Shown piece by piece: positions 32,172-39,616 of a stretch of 64,000 nucleotides of DNA (positions are counted from its first letter, which is position 1; each line of letters opens with the position of its first letter). Position numbers and translations under genes: made by a program. The DNA comes from CAZGXM01 sp964529795. Its GTDB lineage: Bacteria; Bacillota; JADQBR01. Under the pieces are notes generated by a model that worked only from the letters and a program-made list of their open reading frames with translations, was not told where the DNA came from and ran no database searches. The stretch covers positions 1 to 64,000 of the forward strand of contig CAZGXM010000004.1 of assembly GCA_964529795.1 (NCBI GenBank), written 5' to 3'.

Positions 32172-33359
32172 CTATTTGCTTTTTCCTTTTTCACCGATGG
32201 TGACAGTTTTGTACATGGTGCGTCCTTCCCGATTAATAAGCAGTACTACTCTCTTGCCTATCCCGCTTTCCTTCACCATCTCCGCCAACTGGTCGGGGTT
32301 TTCCACCTTTTTCTTGTCAAACTCCAGTACCACATCGCCCCGCCGCAGTCCGGCGTCATCTGCTGGACTGCCAGGTTCTACATAGGCGATAAGCGCACCC
32401 TTGGTACCGTTCATGTTAAAATACTCGGCCAGCTCCGGTGTTACCGGTTGTAAGAGCACACCCAGATACGGCCTCACTACATGGCCTTTTTCTTTCAGGT
32501 CCGTCAGTACGTCTTTGACAGTGCTGGTGGGAATGGCAAAACCAATTCCCTGGGCCCGGGCATTGATCGCAGTGTTTATTCCCACCACTTCACCCTTCAT
32601 GTTCAACAGCGGACCGCCGCTGTTGCCCGGGTTAATGGAGGCGTCAGTCTGCAGCAAATTTTTATAGTGCCGGTCTTCTATGGTTACCGGACGCCCTTTG
32701 GCGCTGATAACCCCCACGGTAACGGTGTGGTCCAAACCGTAAGGGTTGCCGATGGCAATTACCCAGTCGCCTACCCGGGTATTTTGAGAATCACCAAGTT
32801 CCAGCACCGGTAATTCTTTACCGGCATCGATTTTTAGCACTGCCAGGTCCAAATTATAGTCCGAACCCACCAGTTCTGCCTGAAAGGGTTTGTCAAAACC
32901 TGCGACTTCTACTTTAATCTCATCTGCACCGGCCACTACATGGTCATTGGTGAGAATATAGCCGTCCTTGGAAATGATAAACCCGGAGCCCATTCCCTTC
33001 CTAACTCTCTGCCTTTGGGGATAGAAGAACTGTTCACCAAAAAATTCCCGGAAAAACGGGTCATTAAAAAAGGGGTTACGATCCTCACCGTTTCCTTTAA
33101 TAACAGTCTCAATTTTCACAACCGCCCTTCCTGCTGTTTCCACAATACCCGCCACGTCATTTTGAGTAACGGCAAGACGCGAGGCGATATGGCTGTCTTC
33201 ATTGGCTGCAGGCAGTGGTGACACTGCTTCTTTGGTAGTTGCCAATGCCGTCAATGGGTTGAGGCCCGTGGCAAGCACAATTACCCCACCCAAAACCATA
33301 CCTCCTAAAAATATCAGACCAAGAGCAAAAGCCAATGTCCGATTTTTTAATATACTCAT
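32172..33359 (-). CDS. htrA: HtrA/DegP-type serine protease with PDZ domain
   Basis: Membrane-anchored quality-control protease facing the outside. 395 residues: one N-terminal helix (about 8-32), trypsin-like domain about 65-280, and one PDZ domain about 285-390. Catalytic triad is intact: His in ILTNDHVVAGADEI, Asp in DYNLDLAVLKI, Ser in SINPGNSGGPLLN. A GGAGGTGATC site precedes ATG. Upstream direct repeats (33406-33423) suggest control by an OmpR-type regulator, as for CssRS-regulated htrA in Bacillus. Confidence 0.96.
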   Translation of the reverse strand: MSILKNRTLAFALGLIFLGGMVLGGVIVLATGLNPLTALATTKEAVSPLPAANEDSHIASRLAVTQNDVAGIVETAGRAVVKIETVIKGNGEDRNPFFNDPFFREFFGEQFFYPQRQRVRKGMGSGFIISKDGYILTNDHVVAGADEIKVEVAGFDKPFQAELVGSDYNLDLAVLKIDAGKELPVLELGDSQNTRVGDWVIAIGNPYGLDHTVTVGVISAKGRPVTIEDRHYKNLLQTDASINPGNSGGPLLNMKGEVVGINTAINARAQGIGFAIPTSTVKDVLTDLKEKGHVVRPYLGVLLQPVTPELAEYFNMNGTKGALIAYVEPGSPADDAGLRRGDVVLEFDKKKVENPDQLAEMVKESGIGKRVVLLINREGRTMYKTVTIGEKGKSK

Positions 33360-33405
33360 TTTTGATCACCTCCGTTTTCATTCTTATTCTCATTATGTGG
33401 CTGCA

Positions 33406-33423
33406 ACCTTAAAATTACCTTAA
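33406..33423 (-). promoter_or_regulatory. Direct-repeat operator before htrA
   Basis: Two copies of TTAAGGT (minus strand) with an 11-base period lie about 50-65 bases before the htrA start, followed about ten bases later by CATAAT, a plausible -10 with no good -35. This is the layout of promoters activated by OmpR/PhoP-type regulators. Inference. Confidence 0.4.
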
Positions 33424-33442
33424 AAAATAGATAATTTATCAT

Positions 33443-33469
33443 AAAAAAACAGGCAGCCGCGCTGCTGCC
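33443..33469 (-). terminator. Terminator after the 41-aa membrane protein gene
   Basis: Minus strand GGCAGC-loop-GCTGCC stem followed by TGTTTTTTT, starting three bases after the stop codon. Confidence 0.8.
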
Positions 33470-33471
33470 CG

Positions 33472-33597
33472 CTAAGCTTCATGGGAGTTGTTAGGAAATA
33501 ACTTTGTCCCAGGGTCCTTGGCTTGGCGATAAATATAATAGATTAATAATAACACCACGCCGCCAGCAAATATCACACCCCAAATCACGTCCCTCAC
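33472..33597 (-). CDS. Small one-helix membrane protein (41 aa)
   Basis: Short minus-strand gene, GTG start at 33597 with GAGAGG upstream; an ATG two codons earlier or a GTG three codons later are alternatives. Sequence VIWGVIFAGGVVLLLIYYIY forms one transmembrane helix, followed by RQAKDPGTKLF and a short polar tail. It is clearly paralogous to the 33723-33917 gene: IWG-x-IF, IYYIYRQ, DPG-x-KLF are shared. No known family recognised. It has its own terminator, which supports it being real. Confidence 0.7.
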   Translation of the reverse strand: MRDVIWGVIFAGGVVLLLIYYIYRQAKDPGTKLFPNNSHEA

Positions 33598-33722
33598 CCC
33601 CATCCTCTCGGAGATTTGGTTTTATTACAGTTTATTACTTGGAAAAGTAAATAAGTATTCTACATCAAATCCAATTTTCCTGCACTAATGTTTAACAATT
33701 CCCACCGCGCACGTCACACATC

Positions 33723-33917
33723 TCATTTGGGCCCCTGCGCGGGATTGGGTTCCGCTTCCCCGGGTGGTTCGGCTTTTTTGTTTCTTTTCGGTCGCCTGCC
33801 TTCGTCCCGCAGCCGGTTGGCAAAGAAGAGTTTTTTGCCCGGGTCGGTCCGCTGACGGTAAATATAATAAATAATTGCCACAGTAACGCCTGTAACAAAA
33901 ATGGTACCCCAAATCAT
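33723..33917 (-). CDS. Small one-helix membrane protein, paralogue (64 aa)
   Basis: Starts at ATG 33917 (or 33920), after GAGGTGAGG. MIWGTIFVTGVTVAIIYYIY is a membrane helix, then RQRTDPGKKLFFANRL and a lysine/proline-rich cytoplasmic-type tail (about 25 residues). The first 31 residues match the downstream 41-aa protein, so the pair arose by tandem duplication. The topology suggests a small regulator or assembly peptide; function unknown. Confidence 0.65.
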   Translation of the reverse strand: MIWGTIFVTGVTVAIIYYIYRQRTDPGKKLFFANRLRDEGRRPKRNKKAEPPGEAEPNPAQGPK

Positions 33918-33973
33918 CATCCTCACCTCATAATTAGTATTTTCTGGATGATGAACATTTATGCCCCAAAAAA

Positions 33974-34008
33974 GAAAAAAGCCCTCTGTCGAAAACAGTC
34001 CGGGCTTT
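33974..34008 (-). terminator. Terminator of the Orn/Lys/Arg decarboxylase gene
   Basis: Minus strand AAAGCCC / GGGCTTT with an inner CTGT/ACAG stem, followed by TTTC and TTTTTT. About 30 bases after the decarboxylase stop. Confidence 0.8.
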
Positions 34009-34038
34009 GATGATCGCCATTCAGTTGCTGTTAGTCCG

Positions 34039-35541
34039 CTAGCCTACTACCTCTTTCATATCAGCCGGCTGGCTGATGGGCAGTACTTCCTTGATCACCT
34101 TGATGTTTTCCAGAGTGGGGTCTTCCGTCCCCTGTAAATCAGCGTTTTCCTGTTTTAATACCAAGACATAATCGATAACTTCCCGGGTAATTATTTCCCC
34201 CGGACATACCAGGGGAATTCCAGGTGGGTATGCCATTATTGATTCCGCACTGATTTCCCCTTCCGCTTCCTGCAGCGGTACTACCTTGGTTTGACTGTAA
34301 AATGCCTCCCGGGGCAGCACACTCACTTCCGGTAAAGTGGGAAGCGGCGGTAAAAATCTGATCACATTTTTATGAGGCCGCTGTCGGGCTATTTTCTGTA
34401 CAGCCTCAATAAGCCAGCGGATATTATCCCAGGTGTCGCCAATGGACATCAGGATAATGACGTTATACAGGTCCGATAATTCCACCTGTATCCGGTATTT
34501 GCCGCGCAGTATTTTTTCCATTTCATACCCGGACATGCCCAATCGCCGAACGTTAATGGTCACCTTGGTGGGGTCAAAATCAAAGCAGCCCGGTGAACCC
34601 ACCAACTTCTCATCCAGCAGGCTGATACCGGCAATTTTCTCCAGCTCCGCCCGCAGCCGGCGCGTCCTTTCCAGTATAGCCGCCACCATTGTTTTGCCGT
34701 TAAGTGCCATCTGTTTGCGGGCAACATCCAAAGATGCCAATAGTATATAGGATGGGCTGGTAGTCTGGCTCAAGTTGAGCACCGCCTTGACCCGCCGCGG
34801 GTTAACCAGTCCTTCTTTTACCAGCAAGATAGAACTCTGGGTCAGTGACCCGGCCAGCTTATGAGTACTCGCGGCAGCCAAATCGGCACCCGCTTCCATG
34901 GCGGCTAACGGCAAGTCATCGCTGAAGTACAGGTGCGCGCCATGGGCCTCATCCACAATCACCGGTACCCCGGCAGCATGAGCCACCCTTACAATTCCTT
35001 TCAAATCAGGAGCAGTACCGTAGTAGTTGGGATTGATAACAAAAACCGCTTTAGCATCAGGATTTATCTTCAAGGCCCGGTCCACCTGTTCCGGGGAAAT
35101 ACCCATGGAAATACCGAAATCCCGCTGCAGCTCCGGTTCCAAATATACGGGCCTGACACCGCTTAAAATCAAGCCGTTAACAGCAGACTTGTGGGCATTA
35201 CGGGGAAGAATTATCTTTTCACCTGGCTGGCAGACCGCCATAATCATGGCCTGGATACCCGAAGTGGTACCGTTGGTGAGAAAAAAGGCCCTGTCCGCCC
35301 CGTAGGCTTCCGCGGCCAAAGCTTCCGCTTCCTTGATGGCGCCCCTGGGGTTGCAGATGTTGTCCAGGTCGGGCATGCAGGTGAGGTCCATTGTCATTAC
35401 TTCCTTGCCCACAAAGCCGGTAAACTCCTGCAGGCCCTCTCCCTGCTTGTGACCGGGCACATGGAACGGTATGGTTCCCTGGCCGATATACTGCTGCAGC
35501 GCCTCAAATACAGGTGCTCTGGTCTGGTTTAAAGCCATCAT
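34039..35541 (-). CDS. Orn/Lys/Arg decarboxylase, probably arginine decarboxylase
   Basis: PLP fold-I decarboxylase feeding polyamine synthesis. ATG at 35541 follows AAGGAGG by five to eight bases. About 500 residues with IPFHVPGHKQGEG at the N-terminus, FLTNGTTSGIQAMIMA, DEAHGAHLYFSDDLP and the PLP lysine in STHKLAGSLTQSSILL near residue 225. Length and motifs match the SpeA/Cad family of Gram-positives (YaaO type); arginine versus lysine specificity cannot be decided. Has its own promoter (35588-35616) and terminator. Confidence 0.9.
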   Translation of the reverse strand: MMALNQTRAPVFEALQQYIGQGTIPFHVPGHKQGEGLQEFTGFVGKEVMTMDLTCMPDLDNICNPRGAIKEAEALAAEAYGADRAFFLTNGTTSGIQAMIMAVCQPGEKIILPRNAHKSAVNGLILSGVRPVYLEPELQRDFGISMGISPEQVDRALKINPDAKAVFVINPNYYGTAPDLKGIVRVAHAAGVPVIVDEAHGAHLYFSDDLPLAAMEAGADLAAASTHKLAGSLTQSSILLVKEGLVNPRRVKAVLNLSQTTSPSYILLASLDVARKQMALNGKTMVAAILERTRRLRAELEKIAGISLLDEKLVGSPGCFDFDPTKVTINVRRLGMSGYEMEKILRGKYRIQVELSDLYNVIILMSIGDTWDNIRWLIEAVQKIARQRPHKNVIRFLPPLPTLPEVSVLPREAFYSQTKVVPLQEAEGEISAESIMAYPPGIPLVCPGEIITREVIDYVLVLKQENADLQGTEDPTLENIKVIKEVLPISQPADMKEVVG

Positions 35542-35587
35542 CGGCGCCTCCTTCTCATCCAAGAGTGTATCAAATCACAGCAAATAC

Positions 35588-35616
35588 ATTGAAACACAGA
35601 AAAATATTAGTGTCAA
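35588..35616 (-). promoter_or_regulatory. Promoter of the decarboxylase gene
   Basis: Minus strand TTGACA (35611-35616), 17-base spacer, TTCAAT (35588-35593, a weak -10). An AGCATA...TATGCT inverted repeat lies directly upstream and could be an operator. Confidence 0.5.
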
Positions 35617-35750
35617 GCATAATTTTTGACGAAATTTTCGTATGCTCCACTTACATTTCTCAACTTGAAAAAATCTATTTCACTTTTTATTTTTCATATG
35701 GCATAAATGGTTATTTACATTTTACTTCAAAGCATAATTTCCTGGATATT

Positions 35751-35790
35751 AAAAAATGAAGCCCGGCCTCCCAAAAAAGGGTTGCCGGGC
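35751..35790 (-). terminator. Terminator of the FBPase gene
   Basis: Minus strand GCCCGGC/GGCCGGGC stem extended by ACCC/GGGA, followed by TTCATTTTTT, about 20 bases after the stop. Confidence 0.8.
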
Positions 35791-35807
35791 AGCCATCCAA
35801 ACGACTT

Positions 35808-36929
35808 TTATTCTTCCTTACCCGCTGCCGCTTCGTCTTCAAATATGTCGGTAAAGCGGTCTTTCAGCTTTTCTTTCACCTGGGGCATGGTGGTGTATTC
35901 CATTTCATCCAGGTGCAGTCTATGCGGCTCGAAGGGTCCCAAGCGGCGCAGGTAATTTGCCAACTCATTGGCCATTTCCCTGGCCTTATCATATGAAGGA
36001 TCAGCAAAGAAGTCCTGGGGGCCAACCAGCTTGCCGTTGGCAATCTGGAAGCCCAAGCCCACAACCCGGGGCGGGCCGTCAAAGCGGGTGGGATTGCTTT
36101 GTTTCTGGCTCACCGGCATCAGGGGGCCGCTGTGGGAACCGCGCATCCAGCCGGAAACCAGGTGCGGGTTGGCAAAGGGTTCCAGCACCTCACCCACTGC
36201 GGGCAGGCCGCTCTGGCAGCGTACAATACATACCGGGTCATCCTTACCCACATACCGTCCTGCCATCAGATTTAACCGCTGGGTACTGGAAGTTGCGGCA
36301 ATATCGCCGGTGGTTTTGGAATAAATGGACTTAATACAGTAGCGTCCGGGGGCGCCGATAAATATTAGTAAGTCATACAGCTCTTCCGGGGCATCAAAGA
36401 TAACTTTTTTGCTCTTAATTAAATCATGTACTTCAAAACGAAACCCGGCATGCATCTTGGGGTCAATGACCAAACCGATGGTATTGAACGGGTCGGCAAA
36501 CATTTTGTAAAGCGGGAAGTTCCAGGCGCCGGGTTCGGTCTTGTCGGCCATAAAGACAATCACCGGCTCGCTCTTTCTCTCTTCGAATTCCATTTCCGCC
36601 ACACCGGGACCCATGCCTTTGACGTTACCGGAAAAGGCATCACTTAGCAGGTCCTGACCGGCACCGTAAAGCTTTAATTCTTTGGCCACCTCGGTGCAGG
36701 CCAAAAAGGTTTCCCAGGCCAACTCATGTACCGGCTCGTAATCGGTACCATGACGGTGAGTCATAATTAAATTAATGTCGTCGCCAACGTGAGTGATATG
36801 ATAATCTTCCAATAAATCTGTTTTGGATAAGCACTCTCCCGCCTTTTCCAAAAGCTGCGGGTGTACGCTGGAATGCCCGACAAAACCGCCGATGTCAGCC
36901 TTAATCACTGTCAACGTAATTTTTCCCAT
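35808..36929 (-). CDS. Fructose-1,6-bisphosphatase, class V (aldolase/phosphatase type)
   Basis: Bifunctional gluconeogenic enzyme (FBP aldolase and phosphatase) of archaea and deep-branching thermophilic bacteria. 373 residues; N-terminal MGKITLTVIKADIGGFVGH with the conserved metal-binding DIGGFVGHS, HVGDDINLIMTH, and the Schiff-base lysine and phosphatase metal-site region GAGQDLLSDAFSGNVKGMGPG near residue 90-110 plus GFRFEVHDL. Length matches the family. Single gene with its own terminator. Suggests autotrophic or organic-acid growth with gluconeogenic flux. Confidence 0.95.
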   Translation of the reverse strand: MGKITLTVIKADIGGFVGHSSVHPQLLEKAGECLSKTDLLEDYHITHVGDDINLIMTHRHGTDYEPVHELAWETFLACTEVAKELKLYGAGQDLLSDAFSGNVKGMGPGVAEMEFEERKSEPVIVFMADKTEPGAWNFPLYKMFADPFNTIGLVIDPKMHAGFRFEVHDLIKSKKVIFDAPEELYDLLIFIGAPGRYCIKSIYSKTTGDIAATSSTQRLNLMAGRYVGKDDPVCIVRCQSGLPAVGEVLEPFANPHLVSGWMRGSHSGPLMPVSQKQSNPTRFDGPPRVVGLGFQIANGKLVGPQDFFADPSYDKAREMANELANYLRRLGPFEPHRLHLDEMEYTTMPQVKEKLKDRFTDIFEDEAAAGKEE

Positions 36930-37196
36930 AAAAGAACCTCCTTGAAAGTTACATTATTCTTACTGCATTGAAATTGATTTGCAGTAATCAAAGCAGTTTT
37001 GAGTACCCACCTCCACTTATATATTTATTGCATATATTTATAAATGTGTTATGCTATTTATTCTATTTTTCGATATAGAATACAATTTCCCTCTTATCTG
37101 TATGTTGTTTTTTGAAAAATCTTTCTTTATAAAAGGGGCGGCTCACGGAAAAAGTTATTGGACGATAAATGGCACTTTAAGGCATTTGACCCGGGC

Positions 37197-37225
37197 TTGA
37201 CTGGCAAATGTTATTTGTTTATAAT
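37197..37225 (+). promoter_or_regulatory. Promoter of the tRNA-Ala/tRNA-Val transcript
   Basis: TTGACT (37197-37202), 17-base spacer, TATAAT (37220-37225), about 20 bases before tRNA-Ala. Confidence 0.85.
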
Positions 37226-37244
37226 ATGTAATGCAGTACTTCCC

Positions 37245-37320
<76 letters not shown>

Positions 37321-37323
37321 TTT

Positions 37324-37421
37324 TCGAAGTTCGAGGTTAGAAGTTCGAAAAGAGAGTGCTTTGGCTTCAGGCCAAAAGCAACATCAAATAAATCGAACAT
37401 CGAACGTCGAATATCGAGTAG
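37324..37421. repeat. Imperfect inverted repeat of the TTCGAA type between two tRNAs
   Basis: Arms of about 25 bases, CGAAGTTCGAGGTTAGAAGT on the left and its imperfect complement on the right (AATCGAACATCGAACGTCGA), surround about 45 bases. The same TCGAACATCGA piece occurs in the T-box leader at 15551-15570. It looks like a small dispersed palindromic element. Origin inferred. Confidence 0.55.
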
Positions 37422-37496
37422 GGGCGCGTAGCTCAGCGGGAGAGCGCTTGACTCACATTCAAGAGGTCGCAGGTTCGAAACCTGCCGTGCCCACCA
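37422..37496 (+). tRNA. tRNA-Val (anticodon CAC)
   Basis: 75 bases with encoded CCA. Acceptor GGGCGCG/CGTGCCC, D arm GCTC...GAGC, anticodon stem CTTGA/TCAAG with loop CTCACAT (CAC at 34-36), T arm GCAGG-TTCGAAA-CCTGC. Confidence 0.95.
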
Positions 37497-37719
37497 GAAA
37501 AGCCAAAAACCACGGGATTTTCAAGTCCCGTGGTTTTGTTGTCTTCAAGATTATTGTCCTCTCAACGCCAGCCCTGTTTGGGGTATCATTCCAATGAGGC
37601 GGGGTATCCGGTTGCGGTTTTTGCTGGGGTGGTGTGGCCACTATCAGGGCCAAAACCATGGCAATCACCAGTAGTAATATGCCGAGCAGTATCCAAAGTT
37701 TGTTTGTTTTAACAACCAT
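37459..37719 (-). CDS. Small membrane-anchored protein, C-terminus antisense to tRNA-Val
   Basis: ATG at 37719 after GGAGGTGATC. Residues about 6-29 (KLWILLGILLLVIAMVLALI) are a membrane helix, followed by a proline-rich linker. The open frame then crosses the tRNA terminator and ends within tRNA-Val, read antisense, giving the well-known spurious tail GTAGFEPATS. The start signal and helix look real, but the last 30 or so residues are almost certainly an accident of a lost stop codon. No family recognised. Confidence 0.45.
   Translation of the reverse strand: MVVKTNKLWILLGILLLVIAMVLALIVATPPQQKPQPDTPPHWNDTPNRAGVERTIILKTTKPRDLKIPWFLAFLVGTAGFEPATS
37505..37540 (+). terminator. Terminator of the tRNA transcript
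   Basis: CCACGGGA / TCCCGTGG stem with an eight-base loop and TTTTG, nine bases after tRNA-Val. Confidence 0.8.
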
Positions 37720-37946
37720 GAGATCACCTCCGCTATAGTATTTGCACCCTGCTGCTTTTAATACAGGCGTGCGGAAAATTGAAGCAACCAGGTATTTACC
37801 GCCAATCAGCAGCAGACCAGTTGACGGCACTGTAACGACATCAACCCCGGTGAAAAGTGATGGGATCTCAGTAGACAAATATGATTTGATTAAAATTTAT
37901 GCTTTCATTACAATATAGGTAAACATTACATATTGGGGGGATTATT

Positions 37947-38492
37947 TTGCATCTTTTTGAAAAGCGTGGTCCGAAAAACACGGAAAAAACAATCGAACTG
38001 GCTTTAAAAAGAGCTAAAGAACTGGGTATCAAACATATTGTGGTAGCTTCAAATACGGGCCGGACGGCAGAACAACTCCTGGGCCACGGCCTGAATATTG
38101 TTTGCGTCAGCCATCATGTGGGTTTCAAAGAACCTGGAAAAGATGAGATGGACCCGGAAGCGCGGAGAAAACTCCGGGATCAAGGGGTAAGCGTACTTAC
38201 CACCACCCACCTGATGGCAGGCCTGGACCGGGCTGTACGCTTTAAATTCGGTGGGCTGTATCCTGCGGAAATAATCGCCAATACTTTGCGTATTTTCGGC
38301 CAGGGCGTGAAGGTGTGCGTGGAAATTTCCGGCATGGCCCTGGACGCGGGCCTGATTCCTTACGGTGAAGAAGTCATTGCCATTGGCGGTACGGGCAGAG
38401 GTGCAGACGCAGCAGTGGTTATCTCCCCTGCTCACTCCAACCAGTTTTTCGATAACCGTATCAGGGAAATCATCTGTATGCCAAGAAACTAA
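37947..38492 (+). CDS. Stand-alone pyruvate kinase C-terminal-domain protein
   Basis: TTG start at 37947 preceded by GGGGGGA. The 181 residues match the alpha/beta C-domain of pyruvate kinase (PK_C): KRAKELGIKHIVVASNTGRT for the effector-type loop, GHGLNIVCVSHHVGF, LTTTHLMAGLDRAVR, and EVIAIGGTGRGADAAVVISP. Stand-alone versions occur in archaea and clostridia, with no catalytic barrel; their role is unknown, possibly allosteric sensing of a sugar phosphate. It is flanked by unrelated genes. Confidence 0.85.
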   Translation: MHLFEKRGPKNTEKTIELALKRAKELGIKHIVVASNTGRTAEQLLGHGLNIVCVSHHVGFKEPGKDEMDPEARRKLRDQGVSVLTTTHLMAGLDRAVRFKFGGLYPAEIIANTLRIFGQGVKVCVEISGMALDAGLIPYGEEVIAIGGTGRGADAAVVISPAHSNQFFDNRIREIICMPRN

Positions 38493-38504
38493 TCACAAAC
38501 ACTT

Positions 38505-38531
38505 AAAAGGGGACGGTTCGGGGCCGTCCCC
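38505..38531 (-). terminator. Terminator after the 56-aa membrane protein gene
   Basis: Minus strand GGGGACGG / CCGTCCCC stem followed by TTTTAAG, six bases after the stop. The plus strand lacks a T run, so it serves the minus gene. Confidence 0.65.
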
Positions 38532-38536
38532 AAACT

Positions 38537-38707
38537 TTAAATCAGATAGATATCCAACAACCGGGTTATGGCAAGCAGGTAAATAACACCGATTATCACT
38601 CTGGGCCAGTAAGGTACGCCCAGTCTTTTCAACCATCTTACCAGGAAGTTTACCGGTACCACCCCAAAGATGATAAACAGTGTCAGCAGGTAAACTCCGT
38701 CCCACAT
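38537..38707 (-). CDS. Small membrane protein (56 aa)
   Basis: ATG at 38707, seven bases after GGGAGGA. The sequence MWDGVYLLTLFIIFGVVPVN gives a first helix and VIIGVIYLLAITRLLDIYL a second, separated by the basic loop RWLKRLGVPYWPR. Two-helix hairpin topology. No family recognised. It shares a strand with the 69-aa gene upstream; the two could be one transcript ending at the hairpin at 38505. Confidence 0.65.
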   Translation of the reverse strand: MWDGVYLLTLFIIFGVVPVNFLVRWLKRLGVPYWPRVIIGVIYLLAITRLLDIYLI

Positions 38708-38745
38708 AAAGTCGTCCTCCCTACAGTAACCACCGCTTGCTGTCC

Positions 38746-38955
38746 CTAGTATTCACAGTCGCAGTCGTGGTCGTCGCCCTCATCCATGTCTACTAGTGCC
38801 ACGTCAGCGCTTAATACGGTCAGTTCCAATTCCTCAGCCAGAATAATTTGTTCCTGGGGGAAGCGTGCCAACAATGCCGTTACCTTTATTGCTGCTTCAA
38901 TGTCTGTCTTGCATAAATACCATTCGCTGGTTCCCTTGACGGCCACAACATACAT
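38746..38955 (-). CDS. Hypothetical protein (69 aa)
   Basis: ATG at 38955 after AAGGAGG. Residues YVVAVKGTSEWYLCKTDIEAAIK begin a small alpha/beta fold; the last 15 residues are very acidic with two cysteines (VDMDEGDDHDCDCEY), a possible metal site. No recognised family or signal peptide. Lies 38 bases upstream of the two-helix membrane protein and on the same strand as iorAB, which is upstream. Confidence 0.65.
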   Translation of the reverse strand: MYVVAVKGTSEWYLCKTDIEAAIKVTALLARFPQEQIILAEELELTVLSADVALVDMDEGDDHDCDCEY

Positions 38956-39034
38956 GTGAATATTCCTCCTTTGAGCAATAACGTCAGTCCCCACACAATA
39001 ACCCGGGAGAACATTCCCGGGTTATATTCTAACC

Positions 39035-39616
39035 TTAAGCAGCTTCCTGCAAACCTATTTGGAATGCTTTTTTATTCATAGCCAGGAAACGGGTAGGTAC
39101 TATTTGTTCCAGGGCTTTCAGCCAGACTTCCCGGTCAATGTCCAAATTTTTTGCCAGTACTCCCAGCAAGACCACATTGGTAACCTTGATGTTTCCGGCG
39201 GTTTCTGCCATGCTCAAGGCATCTACCACCGTAACTTTATTTGCCGCCCGGCGAATCTGTTCAATAATTCCCTGCGGGTATTCGGCAGCACCGGTAATTA
39301 CCGGCATAGGGTCAATTTCCTGGTCATTAACAATCAGGTGGCCGTCCGGGGCCAAAAACGGCAGCCACCTCAGAGCTTCCAACTTCTCAAAGGCAAGAAT
39401 GACATCGGCGTCGCCCTCTTTAATAATAGGTGAGTAAACTTCCTCACCGAAACGCACCTGGGTTACCACCGAGCCGCCCCGCTGGGACATGCCGTGAATT
39501 TCCGAAACCTTGACGTTTATACCAATCTCCATGGCTACTTGGGCCAATATCTTACTGGCCAGTACGGTTCCCTGGCCGCCTACACCAACGATTAAGATGT
39601 TTACCGGCTTAGTCAT
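39035..39616 (-). CDS. iorB: Indolepyruvate:ferredoxin oxidoreductase beta subunit
   Basis: Ferredoxin-dependent oxidative decarboxylation of aryl pyruvates to aryl-acetyl-CoA. ATG at 39616 overlaps the iorA stop (ATGACTAA). About 193 residues of the gamma-domain KGOR type: ILIVGVGGQGTVLASKIL, SEIHGMSQRGGSVVTQVRFG and LAFEKLEALRWLPFL are conserved. Works with iorA and, probably, the CoA ligase PaaK upstream in amino acid fermentation or its reverse. Confidence 0.95.
   Translation of the reverse strand: MTKPVNILIVGVGGQGTVLASKILAQVAMEIGINVKVSEIHGMSQRGGSVVTQVRFGEEVYSPIIKEGDADVILAFEKLEALRWLPFLAPDGHLIVNDQEIDPMPVITGAAEYPQGIIEQIRRAANKVTVVDALSMAETAGNIKVTNVVLLGVLAKNLDIDREVWLKALEQIVPTRFLAMNKKAFQIGLQEAA

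Noticed and set aside
37450..37500. C-terminal sequence GTAGFEPATS as a protein motif
   Set aside because: It is the common artefact of translating a tRNA in reverse, not a domain.
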